Shown one piece after another: positions 18,837 to 27,851 of a DNA stretch of 64,000 nucleotides. Position 1 is the first letter of the stretch. Every line of letters begins with the position of its first letter. Location of the stretch: contig NZ_JAZKUG010000001.1 of assembly GCF_036625195.1 (NCBI RefSeq), forward strand, positions 930,001 to 994,000. The letters run 5' to 3'. The position numbers and the translations under genes were made by a program. Source of the DNA: Accumulibacter sp. Lineage in GTDB: Bacteria > Pseudomonadota > Gammaproteobacteria > Burkholderiales > Rhodocyclaceae. The notes beneath the pieces were generated by a model, which was given only the letters and a program-made list of their open reading frames with translations, was not told the DNA's origin and searched no databases.

Positions 18837-21800
18837 TCGGACCGAACCTGTCGGAATGGGCGCTGAATAAGCGCTCGCTCGTCGTCTTCCTGATGATCCT
18901 GGCGGTGGTGGCCGGCGTCATGTCCTTCTTCAAGCTGGGACGTGGCGAGGATCCGGCCTTCACAGTCCGCACCATGGTCGTCGCTGCCGTCTGGCCCGGC
19001 GCCACCGCGGAAGAGACCATGAAGCAGGTGACCGAGCGGCTCGAGCGCACGCTGCAAGAGACCGACTACCTCGATCGCCTCCGCAGCTACACCGTCGCCG
19101 GTCAGACCACGATCTTCGTCGACCTGAAGACGTCGACGCCGCCTGCCAAGGTGCCCGACATCTGGTACCAGGTGCGCAAGAACGTCGGCGACATGGGCCA
19201 CACGCTGCCGCAGGGCGTGCTCGGCCCCTTCCTCAACGACGACTTCGGCGACACCTTCGGCATCATCTACGCCTTCACCGCCGACGGCTTCAGCTTCCGC
19301 GAACTGCGCGACCATGTCGAGGCGGCGCGCTCGCGGCTGCTGCAGGTGCCCGACGTGTCGAAGATCGAGGTCCTCGGCGCGCAGGACGAGCAGATCTACA
19401 TCGAGTTTTCCACCGAGCGACTCGCCGGCCTGCGCCTGAACCTGAGCCAGATCATCGCCACGCTGCAGGCGCAGAACCTGGTGCGTCCGGCCGGAACGAT
19501 GCAGGGTGAGCAGGAACGGGTGTTCCTGCGCGTTTCCGGCGCTTTCGACTCCGAACGCGACATCGAGGCGGTGAACATCGTCGCCGGCGACCGCATCTTC
19601 CGCCTCGGCGACATCGCCAACGTGCGACGCGGCTTCACCGATCCGCCGCAGCCGATGTTCCGCGTCAACGGCAAGCCCGCCATCGGCCTGGCGATCGCCA
19701 TGCGCGACGCCGGCGACATCCTCGCCCTCGGCGACAACCTGCGTCAGGTGATTGCCGAGGTCGTCGCCAACCTGCCGGTCGGCATCGAGACGACGCTGGT
19801 CGCCGACCAGGCGGTCACCGTCGACCACGCGATCAGCGACTTCATGACCTCGCTGTGGCAGGCGATCGTCATCATCCTAGCGTGCAGCTTCGTCAGCCTG
19901 GGTGTGCGCCCGGGCACCGTGGTGGCGCTGGCGATCCCGCTGACGATGGCCATCGTCTTCGCGGTCATGGACGTGGCCCACATCGACCTGCACCGCATCT
20001 CGCTGGGCGCGCTGATCATCGCGCTCGGGATGCTGGTCGACGATGCGATGACCACGGTGGATGCGATGCTGCGCCGGCTGGGCGCCGGCGACAGCCCGGA
20101 CCAGGCAGCGACCTTTGCCTATCGCACGCTCGCTGCACCGATGCTGATCGGCACGCTGGTCACGATCGCGAGTTTCGTGCCGATCGGCTTCGCCAGGAGC
20201 TCGGCCGGCGAGTACACCTTCTCGATCTTCTCGGTGGTCGCCATCTCGCTGATCGTCAGCTGGCTGGTGGCGGTGATCTTCGCGCCACTGATCGGCAAGG
20301 CGCTCCTCAAGCCGCCGCAAAAACAGGCGACCGAGCCCAAACCGGGCAAGCTGCTGCAGGTCTACAGCGGCTTCGTGCAGGGCGCGATCCGCATGAAGTG
20401 GCTGACCATCGGCGTCACGCTGGCCGCCTTCGTTGCTGCGCTGGTCCTGTCGAGCCACGTGTCGCGGCAGTTCTTCCCGTCCAGCGACCGGCCCGAGCTG
20501 ACGGTGAATCTGACGCTGCGCCAGAACGCATCGATCTTCGCGACGGAGCAGGAGGTCAAGCGGCTGGAAGAAGTCCTGAAGACCGACCCTGACGTCGACC
20601 ACTTCAGCAGCTACGTCGGTCGCGGTGCGATCCGCTTCATCCTGACGCTGGACGTGCAGCTGGCCAACCCCTTCTTCGGCCAGTTCGTCATCGTCGCCAA
20701 GGACCTCCAGGCGCGCGAGCGGCTGCAGGCCAAGCTCGAGAAGGTACTGGCCGAGCAATTCCCCGACGTCGTCTCGCGCGTCTCGCCACTGGAGCTGGGC
20801 CCGCCGGTGGGCTGGCCGCTGCAGTACCGCGTCTCCGGCCCGGACAAGGACGAGGTGCGGCGCCTGGCGCTGGAACTGGCCAACGTGGTCGGCAGCGACA
20901 CGCGCACGCGGCACGTGCACTTCGACTGGATGGAGCCGGCGCGGCAGCTGCGCGTCAAGATCAACCAGGACCAGGCGCGGCAACTGGGCGTGAGTTCCGC
21001 CGCGATCGCCGGCGTGCTCAACGCCGCCATCTCCGGCACGCCGGTGACGCAGGTGCGCGACGACATCTACCTGGTCAACACCGTGGTCCGCGCCGCCGAC
21101 GGCGAGCGTGCTTCGTTCCAGACGCTCGCCTCGCTGCAGGTGCCCACGCCGAGCGGTCGCATGGTGCCGCTCAAGCAGTTCGCGACCTTCGTCGAGGAGC
21201 AGGAGTTCCCGCTGGTTTGGCGCCGCAACCGGGTGCCGACGCTGACGGTGCGCGCCGACGTCAAGCCAGGCGTGCTGCCCGACGACGTGGTGAGCGCGCT
21301 GGCGCCGAAGATCGCCGAGTTCGCCGGCAGGCTGCCCAAGCCCTACACGGTGGAGACCGGCGGCCTGTTCGAGGAAAGCCAGGTCTCGCAGGCCTCGGTG
21401 TTCGCGGTGGTGCCGCTGATGATCGTCCTGATGCTGTTGGCGATGATGGTCATGCTGGTCAGCTTCCGCCGCCTTGCGATGGTGGTGGCGATCATGCCGC
21501 TGGGGCTGATCGGCGTGGTGACATCGCTGCTGCTCTTCAACCGGCCACTGGGCTTCGTGGCGATTCTCGGCATCCTGGCGCTGATCGGCATGATCGCCAA
21601 GAATGCTGTGATCCTGATCGTCAGCATCGAGGAGGAGCGAGCCGCCGGCCGCGGCGTGCGCGATGCAGTGCTGAGTTGCGCGACGAATCGCTTCCGGCCG
21701 ATGATGCTGGCCGCAATGTCCACCGTGCTTGGTCTGCTGCCGATCGCGCCCACCGTGTTCTGGGGGCCGATGGCCTTTGCCATCATGGGCGGCCTGCTCG

Positions 21801-21901
21801 TGGCGACGCTGCTGACACTGGTCTTCCTGCCGACGCTGTACATGACGGTGTTCGGCAACGAGACGACGCCGCCGACCGAGGCCGTGGAGCAGTCGTCATG
21901 A
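18833..21901 (+). CDS. RND efflux pump, inner-membrane permease (AcrB superfamily)
   Basis: At 1022 residues it is of full RND length with the duplicated 6+6 helix plan and two periplasmic loops. The proton-relay residues are present: the paired aspartates in ALGMLVDDAMTTVD (helix 4) and the lysine in LIGMIAKNAVILIV (helix 10). N-terminal NKRSLVVFLMILAVV and the conserved R-P-M-M-L-A-A-M near residue 960 also fit. By family it belongs to the HAE1/NFE side that exports drugs, solvents or lipids, not metals, since helix 4 lacks the metal-type motif. GTG 18833 overlaps the adaptor stop, so the two are translationally coupled. Confidence 0.9.
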   Translation: MIGPNLSEWALNKRSLVVFLMILAVVAGVMSFFKLGRGEDPAFTVRTMVVAAVWPGATAEETMKQVTERLERTLQETDYLDRLRSYTVAGQTTIFVDLKTSTPPAKVPDIWYQVRKNVGDMGHTLPQGVLGPFLNDDFGDTFGIIYAFTADGFSFRELRDHVEAARSRLLQVPDVSKIEVLGAQDEQIYIEFSTERLAGLRLNLSQIIATLQAQNLVRPAGTMQGEQERVFLRVSGAFDSERDIEAVNIVAGDRIFRLGDIANVRRGFTDPPQPMFRVNGKPAIGLAIAMRDAGDILALGDNLRQVIAEVVANLPVGIETTLVADQAVTVDHAISDFMTSLWQAIVIILACSFVSLGVRPGTVVALAIPLTMAIVFAVMDVAHIDLHRISLGALIIALGMLVDDAMTTVDAMLRRLGAGDSPDQAATFAYRTLAAPMLIGTLVTIASFVPIGFARSSAGEYTFSIFSVVAISLIVSWLVAVIFAPLIGKALLKPPQKQATEPKPGKLLQVYSGFVQGAIRMKWLTIGVTLAAFVAALVLSSHVSRQFFPSSDRPELTVNLTLRQNASIFATEQEVKRLEEVLKTDPDVDHFSSYVGRGAIRFILTLDVQLANPFFGQFVIVAKDLQARERLQAKLEKVLAEQFPDVVSRVSPLELGPPVGWPLQYRVSGPDKDEVRRLALELANVVGSDTRTRHVHFDWMEPARQLRVKINQDQARQLGVSSAAIAGVLNAAISGTPVTQVRDDIYLVNTVVRAADGERASFQTLASLQVPTPSGRMVPLKQFATFVEEQEFPLVWRRNRVPTLTVRADVKPGVLPDDVVSALAPKIAEFAGRLPKPYTVETGGLFEESQVSQASVFAVVPLMIVLMLLAMMVMLVSFRRLAMVVAIMPLGLIGVVTSLLLFNRPLGFVAILGILALIGMIAKNAVILIVSIEEERAAGRGVRDAVLSCATNRFRPMMLAAMSTVLGLLPIAPTVFWGPMAFAIMGGLLVATLLTLVFLPTLYMTVFGNETTPPTEAVEQSS

Positions 21902-21984
21902 AGCCGCGGCGGGCGGCGGCGCCGGTTCGCCGGGCCATTGCTGCGCGCATCGCGGCGGACGCGGCAGCGAGGGACGGGCGGTGA
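21898..21984 (+). CDS. 28-codon ORF bridging the RND pump and MrpE genes
   Basis: An ATG at 21898 overlaps the pump stop as ATGA, and its TGA at 21982-21984 overlaps the GTG of mrpE as GTGA. The 28-residue product is Ala/Arg-rich (MKPRRAAAPVRRAIAARIAA...) with no recognised domain. Its only support is the exact fit between two coupled genes, which would allow ribosomes to pass from the pump to the antiporter operon. Confidence 0.3.
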   Translation: MKPRRAAAPVRRAIAARIAADAAARDGR

Positions 21985-22487
21985 ACGCAGTACCCGCCGG
22001 CAACCGGAACCGTGCCCTGGCGGTGCGCGCGCTGTTGTATTTTGCGCTGTGGATCGTCGTCGACCAGAGCGCCAGGCCGGCGAACCTGCTGTTCGGCCTG
22101 CTCGCCAGCGCTGCGGCGACCTGGGCCAGCGCCCGGCTGCTGCCGCCGGCCGCCGACCGCGTCCGCCTCGGCCAACTGCTGCTCTTGCTGCCGCGCTTCC
22201 TGTTGCAGTCGCTGCTGGCGGGCACCGATGTCGCGCGCCGCGCCTTCGCCGCGCAGCCGCGCTTGCAGCCGGGCTTCGTCGACTATCCCGTCGGGCTGCC
22301 ACGCGGCGCGGGGCGCAGCGCCTTCGAGCTGATCGCCAGCCTGATGCCGGGCACGGTGGCGAGCGGCGGCCAAGCGGACATGATCGAGTTCCATTGCCTC
22401 GACACGGGGCAAGCAGTGGTCGAGCAACTGGCCGCCGAGGAGCGTGCCTACGCCAGGGCGCTGCAGCCGGAGTTGCGAGATGGCTGA
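21981..22487 (+). CDS. mrpE: Mrp/Mnh antiporter subunit E
   Basis: The 168-residue protein has N-terminal hydrophobic helices (LLYFALWIVVDQSARPANLLFG) and the MrpE C-terminal soluble part with RSAFELIASLMPGTVAS and LAAEERAYARAL. MrpE is an accessory subunit of multisubunit Na+(K+)/H+ antiporters in the inner membrane. The GTG start lies just after the RND pump gene. The stop overlaps mrpF. Confidence 0.85.
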   Translation: MNAVPAGNRNRALAVRALLYFALWIVVDQSARPANLLFGLLASAAATWASARLLPPAADRVRLGQLLLLLPRFLLQSLLAGTDVARRAFAAQPRLQPGFVDYPVGLPRGAGRSAFELIASLMPGTVASGGQADMIEFHCLDTGQAVVEQLAAEERAYARALQPELRDG

Positions 22488-22776
22488 GTTTCTGCTCTCG
22501 GCGGCGGCCTTCGTCGTGCTCATGGTCGCCGTCGGCCTGGTGCGCGTGGCGCGCGGACCAGGCCGCGCCGAGCGCATGATGGCCGCGCAGCTGTTGGGCA
22601 GCGGCGCCATCGGCGCGCTGCTGCTGTTCGGCGCGGCCTCCGGCGAGCGGGCGATGTTCGACGTGGCGCTGACGCTGGCGCTGCTCTCGGCCTTCGCGTC
22701 GATCGCCTTCGTCAAGTTCGCGCTGCGCCAGGACGAGAAGGTCGCCGACGACGACGCCACCGAGGGCAGCCGGTGA
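22480..22776 (+). CDS. mrpF: Mrp/Mnh antiporter subunit F
   Basis: The 98-residue, three-helix protein has the MrpF pattern: VGLVRVARGPGRAERMMAAQ followed by two helices with the acidic FDVALTLALLSAFASIAFVKF segment. ATG 22480 overlaps the end of mrpE by eight bases, and its stop overlaps GTG of mrpG. Confidence 0.87.
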   Translation: MAEFLLSAAAFVVLMVAVGLVRVARGPGRAERMMAAQLLGSGAIGALLLFGAASGERAMFDVALTLALLSAFASIAFVKFALRQDEKVADDDATEGSR

Positions 22777-23066
22777 GCGTCGTGCTCGACGTCTTCAGCA
22801 TCGTCGCCATCGTCGCCGGCCTGGTGTTCTTTCTCGCCGGCACGGTCGGGCTGTTGCGCTTTCCCGACGCCTACACCCGGCTGCATGCGCTGACCAAGGC
22901 CGACAACCTCGGCGTCGCGCTGCTGGTCACCGGTCTGCTGCCGCAGATGGATGGCTTGCTCGCGGCGCTGAAGCTGCTGCTCGTGTGGCTGCTGCTGATG
23001 CTGTCGAGCGCGGCGGTGTCGCAGCTCATCGCGCACTCGGCGCGGCGCCGGGAATGCGGCGAATGA
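22773..23066 (+). CDS. mrpG: Mrp/Mnh antiporter subunit G
   Basis: The 97-residue, three-helix protein shows the MrpG signature: GLLRFPDAYTRLHALTKADNLG near residue 28, followed by LKLLLVWLLLMLSSAAVSQLIA. GTG start, four-base overlap with mrpF, continuing the coupled operon. Confidence 0.88.
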   Translation: MSVVLDVFSIVAIVAGLVFFLAGTVGLLRFPDAYTRLHALTKADNLGVALLVTGLLPQMDGLLAALKLLLVWLLLMLSSAAVSQLIAHSARRRECGE

Positions 23067-23117
23067 GCGCGCCGGACCGTTGCCGGGCGCTCATCGCGCA
23101 GCGCGCGGGGTAGGCGA

Positions 23118-24083
23118 ATGACTACGCTGCTCAGCCTGGTCGTTGCCTTGCTGCTGCTCTGGCTGGCGCTGTGGACCGTGGTCGCGCGCGATGCCTTCGT
23201 GGCAGTGGCCGGTTTCGTCGTCTATGGTTTGCTGCTGTCGCTGGTGTGGGTGCGTCTGGCCGGCATCGACGTCGCGCTGACCGAGGCGGCCATTGGCGGC
23301 GGCCTGACCGGTGCGCTGCTGCTCGGCGCGGTGGGGCGGCTGCGCGGCACCGAGGTGGCGGCCGCGGCCGAGCGCAGCGGCGCCGGTACGCGCGCATTCG
23401 CTGCGTTGCTGTCGCTCGGCGTCACCATGGTACTGGCGCTGTGCGTGCTGGCCTTGCCCGAGCCCGCGCCGACGTTGGCGCCACAGGCGGCCGACAACCT
23501 GCCGGCCACCGGCGTCGGCAACCCGATCACCGGCGTGCTGCTCGCCTTCCGTGCGCTGGACACGCTGCTCGAGGCGATCGTGCTGGTCATCGCCTTGCTC
23601 GCCGTATGGTCGCTGGCGCCGGACCGCTTCTGGGGCGGCCGCCCGGGACCGCGCTACGCCGCCGACCCCGACGGCGTCCTCAGCTATCTGGCGCGCGTGC
23701 TGCCGCCGCTCGGCATCGTCGTCGGCCTCTACCTGTTCTGGGCCGGTGCCGACCACCCGGGTGGCAAGTTCCAGAGCGCCACCATCCTGGCGGCGATGTG
23801 GCTGCTGGTGCAGATGGCCGGCCTGGGCGATGCACCGCGCATCGAGGGCCGCTGGCTGCGCACCGGCATCGTCGTCGGACCCCTGGCGTTCGTCGCCGTC
23901 GGGATGCTCGGGGCGTGGCAGGCAGGAGCCTTCCTTGGCTATGCGGACGGCTGGGCCAAGCCGATGATCGTGGTCATCGAGCTGGCACTGCTGCCAACCC
24001 TGGTGCTGGTGCTGGCCTTGCTGTTGAACGGCGCACCGGCGCGCAACAGCGGAAACCTGCCAGCCGGGGATGGCGGGCGATGA
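23118..24083 (+). CDS. MbhD (DUF4040)/MrpB-like subunit of the Mrp-type antiporter
   Basis: This 321-residue polytopic protein is a fusion. Residues 1-70 are DUF4040/MbhD-like (AVAGFVVYGLLLSLVWVRLAG, then VALTEAAIGGGLTGALLLGA). A central helix pair resembles MbhE. The C-terminal half has the MrpB-type GLYLFWAGADHPGGKFQSATI motif with GG and the following helices. In canonical Mrp complexes the MbhD/MbhE-like segment is the tail of MrpA; here it stands with the MrpB domain and no MrpA head is encoded. It starts 51 bases after mrpG and overlaps mrpC. Confidence 0.8.
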   Translation: MTTLLSLVVALLLLWLALWTVVARDAFVAVAGFVVYGLLLSLVWVRLAGIDVALTEAAIGGGLTGALLLGAVGRLRGTEVAAAAERSGAGTRAFAALLSLGVTMVLALCVLALPEPAPTLAPQAADNLPATGVGNPITGVLLAFRALDTLLEAIVLVIALLAVWSLAPDRFWGGRPGPRYAADPDGVLSYLARVLPPLGIVVGLYLFWAGADHPGGKFQSATILAAMWLLVQMAGLGDAPRIEGRWLRTGIVVGPLAFVAVGMLGAWQAGAFLGYADGWAKPMIVVIELALLPTLVLVLALLLNGAPARNSGNLPAGDGGR

Positions 24084-24400
24084 ACGTCGCGACGCTGTTC
24101 GCGCTGTGCGCCTGCGCGCTGGTGGGCATCGGCCTGTACGGCCTGATCGTGCAGCCACACCCCCTGCGCAAGCTGGTCGCCTTCAACATCATGGGGTCGG
24201 GCGTGTTCGTCCTCTTCGGCGCGCTGGCCAAGCGCGGTGCCGCGGCCGGCATGGCCGCCGACCCGGTACCGCAGGCGCTGCTGATCACCGCCATCGTCGT
24301 CGCCTTCGCCGCCACCGCCGTGACCGTGGCCGTGCTGCTGCGGCTGATCGAATCCACCGCTACCGCGTCGCTGGCGAACGAGCCACCGTCCGGCGAGTGA
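24080..24400 (+). CDS. mrpC: Mrp/Mnh antiporter subunit C (NuoK-like)
   Basis: The 106-residue, three-helix protein is homologous to NuoK. It shows GIGLYGLIVQPHPLRKLVAF, then NIMGSGVFVLFGAL, and the characteristic DPVPQALLITAIVVAFAATA, where the PQALxxTAIVI motif is diagnostic for MrpC. ATG 24080 overlaps the previous stop. A 15-base gap separates it from mrpD. Confidence 0.9.
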   Translation: MNVATLFALCACALVGIGLYGLIVQPHPLRKLVAFNIMGSGVFVLFGALAKRGAAAGMAADPVPQALLITAIVVAFAATAVTVAVLLRLIESTATASLANEPPSGE

Positions 24401-24415
24401 ACGGACGCACCGGCG

Positions 24416-26173
24416 GTGGCACTCTCGACGGGCACCCACGCAGGCGCGCTGCTGGCGGCGGCAGTGCTCCTGCCCTTCGTCGGCATGCTGCTCGGTGTGC
24501 TGCTGGGCGGGCGCCAGGTGCAGCGCGTGGCCTTTGCCTGCATGCCCTTGGGGCTGGCGCTGGCGCTGGGCATCACGGTCGCCTGGCTGCGCGAAGGCCA
24601 GACGCTGGTCTACCTGCTCGGCGGCTGGGCACCGCCGCTGGGCATCGCGCTGCGCGCCGACGGGCTGGCAGTGGCCATGCTGCTGGCGGTGGCCGGGGTG
24701 GTCTGCGGCATCGGCATGTACGCGCGCGCCGACTTCGCCACGCCGCCGGAGGTCAGGGAATCGCGCGCCGCGTTCAGCTACTGGCTGCTGCTGATGGCGG
24801 TGTGGGGCGCGCTCAACCTGGTTTTCGTCAGTGGCGACCTGTTCACCCTCTATGTCGCGCTGGAGCTGTTGACCTTCGCCGGCGTGCCGCTGGTGTGCCT
24901 GGCCGGCAGCGGCGAGACCCTGCGCGCCGCGCTGCGCTACATGCTGTTTGCACTGTGCGGCTCGGTGCTCTACCTGCTCGGCGCGGTACTGCTGTACGGC
25001 GGCTACGGCACGCTGGACATCCCGCTGCTGGCCCGCGCGGTGCAACCCGGAGCGATTGCCCGCACGGCTCTGGCGTTGATGACCGCCGGCCTGCTGGCGA
25101 AGACCGCGCTCTTCCCGCTGCACATCTGGCTGCCGCCGGCGCATGGCGGCGCCCCGGCGGCAGCCAGCGCGGTGCTCTCGGCGCTGGTGATCAAGGGCTC
25201 GTGGTTCCTCCTCCTGCGGCTCTGGCTCGACGTGATGCCGGGGGTGGTGACCTGGGCCTCGGCGCAACTGTTGGCGGGCCTCGGCGCGATGGCCATCGTC
25301 GTCGGCAGCGTCGTCGCGCTGCGCCAGGAGCGCCTGAAGTTGCTGGTCGCCTATTCGACGGTGGCGCAGATCGGCTACCTGTTCCTGATGTTCCCGCTCG
25401 CCTTCGACACCACCGGCAACGCGCTGGTACACGGCGCGGCATCGACCGGCGGACTGCTGCAGGCGGTGTCGCATGCCACTGCCAAGGCCGCCATGTTCAT
25501 GGCCGCCGGTCTCGTCTATGCGGCGCTCGGCCACGACCGCATCGCCGACCTGGCCGGCATCGCCCGTGCGCTGCCGGTCACCGTGCTGGCCTTCGTGCTC
25601 GCCGGCATTGCGCTGATGGGAGTCGTCCCGAGTGGCGCCTATCTGGCGAAGAAGCTCCTGCTCGACGCCGCCGACGGCTCGGGGCAGTGGTGGTGGACGA
25701 TCGTGCTGCAAGGCGGCGCCGCATTCACCGCCGGCTATGTGGTGCTGGTGCTGGTCAGTGCCCTGCGCCATCGCTCCGCTGCACCGATCCGGGTGAAGCG
25801 CGTTTCGCGCCTTGCCGAGTTCGCCACACTGCTGCTCGCCGTGTGCTCGCTGGCACTCGCCCTCGCCGCACTCGGGCCGCTGCCCGGCCATCTCGTTGCG
25901 AATCCGCTGGCGCCGAAGGAACTGCTGACGACGCTGCTGGTGCTGGTTGGCGGCGCGCTGCTGGCGCTGGGACTGTCGCGCGCGCCGTTGCTCGCGGCGC
26001 CGGGGCCTGCTGCGGCCGCACCCGCTGGCCGGCTGCGCCTGGCGGCGCTGGCGCTGGGCGTCGCCTGCGAGCAGGCCGACCGGCTCGTGCGACGCTGGTC
26101 GTTCGCCAGCATCGGCTTGCTGACGCTGGCAGCGCTGTTCGGCGCCCTGCTGCTCGTCGGGCGGGCGACATGA
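24416..26173 (+). CDS. mrpD: Mrp/Mnh antiporter subunit D, NuoL/M/N-type proton channel
   Basis: At 585 residues it is longer than a typical ~500-residue MrpD. It carries the antiporter-module residues: the helix-5 Glu in LYVALELLTFAGVPLV, the broken-helix Lys in AGLLAKTALFPLHIWLPPAHG, a second Lys in VIKGSWFLLLR, and the His/Lys relay in VSHATAKAAMFMAAG. These make it a competent cation/proton-translocating subunit. The extra C-terminal ~80 residues add a Pro/Ala-rich cytoplasmic stretch and a last helix. It is the only NuoL/M/N homologue in the operon. Start is GTG 24416. Confidence 0.87.
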   Translation: MALSTGTHAGALLAAAVLLPFVGMLLGVLLGGRQVQRVAFACMPLGLALALGITVAWLREGQTLVYLLGGWAPPLGIALRADGLAVAMLLAVAGVVCGIGMYARADFATPPEVRESRAAFSYWLLLMAVWGALNLVFVSGDLFTLYVALELLTFAGVPLVCLAGSGETLRAALRYMLFALCGSVLYLLGAVLLYGGYGTLDIPLLARAVQPGAIARTALALMTAGLLAKTALFPLHIWLPPAHGGAPAAASAVLSALVIKGSWFLLLRLWLDVMPGVVTWASAQLLAGLGAMAIVVGSVVALRQERLKLLVAYSTVAQIGYLFLMFPLAFDTTGNALVHGAASTGGLLQAVSHATAKAAMFMAAGLVYAALGHDRIADLAGIARALPVTVLAFVLAGIALMGVVPSGAYLAKKLLLDAADGSGQWWWTIVLQGGAAFTAGYVVLVLVSALRHRSAAPIRVKRVSRLAEFATLLLAVCSLALALAALGPLPGHLVANPLAPKELLTTLLVLVGGALLALGLSRAPLLAAPGPAAAAPAGRLRLAALALGVACEQADRLVRRWSFASIGLLTLAALFGALLLVGRAT

Positions 26174-26228
26174 CTGCCGCGCGGCCCGGCCCAGGGAACC
26201 CCGGGCGCAGGTTGGCGCGGATGAGTAT

Positions 26229-26237
26229 TGCTACAAT
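26229..26237 (+). promoter_or_regulatory. Putative extended -10 promoter for the outer-membrane factor
   Basis: TGC-TACAAT is an extended -10 element about 85 bases upstream of the ATG at 26322. No good -35 at normal spacing, which is usual for extended -10 promoters. It suggests the channel gene can be expressed apart from the antiporter operon. Confidence 0.4.
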
Positions 26238-26321
26238 GCGGGTCGGGGCATCTCGCCGTGCACGGCGGTCGACCAGCGGTCGCCACCGGACTCGGCTGCG
26301 CATCACAGGAGGGCAAGCGAC

Positions 26322-27764
26322 ATGAGGATCAACGTATTCGTGGCACTGCTGGCCGGCGGCCTTGCCGGCTGCATGGTCGGGCCCGACTACGTGCGCCCGA
26401 CGGTGGAGTCGCCCACCGCATGGCGCATCGAGTATCCGATGGCGGCCGACGTCGCCAACACCAGATGGTGGGAGCAGTTCGGCGACCCGGCGCTGAACGA
26501 TCTGGTCGACGGCGCGCTGCGCGAGAACCTCGACGTGCGCATCGCAGCGGCGCGAGTCGATCAGTTCATCGGCGCGCTGACCGCCACCCGCTCGCAGTTG
26601 TACCCGCAGGTCGGCTATGGCGCCGAAGCCAGCCGGACGCGCGCCAGTCGGGTTGGCCAACCGCCACTGCCGCCCGGCGCCGACCCGTATTTTTCGCTCT
26701 ACCAGGCATCGTTCGGAGCCTCCTGGCAGGTCGACCTGTTCGGGCGCGTGCGCCGCCTCAGCGAGGCCGCGCAGGCGCAGGTCTATGCCAGCGAACAGGC
26801 GCAGCGCGGCGTCGTGCTGTCACTGGTGAGCGGCGTCGCCACCAGCTACATCGCGCTGCGCGCACTCGACCGCCAGCTGGAAATCGCGCAGGCAACGGCG
26901 AGGAACTTCGGTGCCACCGCCCGGCTGTTCGAGCTGCGCTTCAAGGCCGGCATCGTCGCCAGGACGGACGTGATGCAGATCGATTCGCAGTACCAGCAGG
27001 CGCTGGCCGCGATTCCGGCGTTCGAGCAGGCGATCGCGGCACAGGAGAACCTCATCTCGACGCTGCTCGGCCGCAACCCGGGACCGATTGCGCGCGGCAA
27101 GGCCATCGACCAGCTCGTCGCGCCGCTGATCCCGGCCGATCTGCCGTCGACACTGCTGCAGCGCCGGCCAGACATCCTGCAGGCCGAGCAGAACCTGGTG
27201 GCGGCGAATGCCAACATCGGCGCCACGCGTGCGCTGTACTACCCGAGCGTCTCGATCACCGGGCTGCTCGGCAGCGTCAGCACCGCGTTCAGCAGTCTCT
27301 TTACCGGCCCGGCAAGCGCCGGCCTGATTGCTGCCGGCGTCAGCGGGCCGATCTTCACCGCCGGCGGCATCTCCGGCCAGGTCGGTTCGGCCGAGGCACA
27401 GTACCAGCAGGCGCTGCTCGCCTATCGACAGACCGTCCTCGGAGCGTTTCGCGAGACCAACGATGCGCTGACCGGGTCGCAGAAGAAGATCGAGGAAGTC
27501 GCGATGCAGAACAAGCGGGTAAACGCCTTGCGCGAGTTCGCCCGCCTGTCGAAGCTGCGCTTCGACAAGGGCGTGGCGGCTTATCTCGATGTGCTGGTCG
27601 CGGAGAACGAGCTCTTCGCAGCCGAGCTGGCAGGGGTGCGCTTGCTTGCCGATCGCTATGCGCAACTGGTCAATGTGTATCAGGCGATGGGCGGCGGCTG
27701 GGTGGACCTCGCGGCCGCGATGGCGCCGACGGCGCAGAGCCTGACGAGCGCGCGCACACAGTAG
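26322..27764 (+). CDS. Outer-membrane efflux factor lipoprotein (NodT/OprM type)
   Basis: The 480-residue TolC-type channel has a lipoprotein signal (GGLAGC with MVGPDYVRP after the Cys, the usual start of NodT proteins) and two homologous OEP halves. WWEQFGDPALNDLVDGALREN opens the first; LQRRPDILQAEQNLVAANANIG opens the second. It is the natural third component for the RND adaptor and pump at 17724-21901, yet the Mrp operon lies between them. GGAGG precedes ATG 26322. Confidence 0.9.
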   Translation: MRINVFVALLAGGLAGCMVGPDYVRPTVESPTAWRIEYPMAADVANTRWWEQFGDPALNDLVDGALRENLDVRIAAARVDQFIGALTATRSQLYPQVGYGAEASRTRASRVGQPPLPPGADPYFSLYQASFGASWQVDLFGRVRRLSEAAQAQVYASEQAQRGVVLSLVSGVATSYIALRALDRQLEIAQATARNFGATARLFELRFKAGIVARTDVMQIDSQYQQALAAIPAFEQAIAAQENLISTLLGRNPGPIARGKAIDQLVAPLIPADLPSTLLQRRPDILQAEQNLVAANANIGATRALYYPSVSITGLLGSVSTAFSSLFTGPASAGLIAAGVSGPIFTAGGISGQVGSAEAQYQQALLAYRQTVLGAFRETNDALTGSQKKIEEVAMQNKRVNALREFARLSKLRFDKGVAAYLDVLVAENELFAAELAGVRLLADRYAQLVNVYQAMGGGWVDLAAAMAPTAQSLTSARTQ

Positions 27765-27851
27765 CGTCCCAGCACCGTCCGCATGTCTGCCCCGCGGCCA
27801 GCGCACAGGCCGAGGCAAACCGCAAACCAACACGTATTCAAAGGAATAGCA

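Noticed and set aside
21981..26173. Part of a respiratory complex I (nuo) operon
   Set aside because: NuoK- and NuoL/M/N-like subunits come with MrpE, F, G and MrpB-type proteins and no iron-sulfur or NADH-binding subunits.
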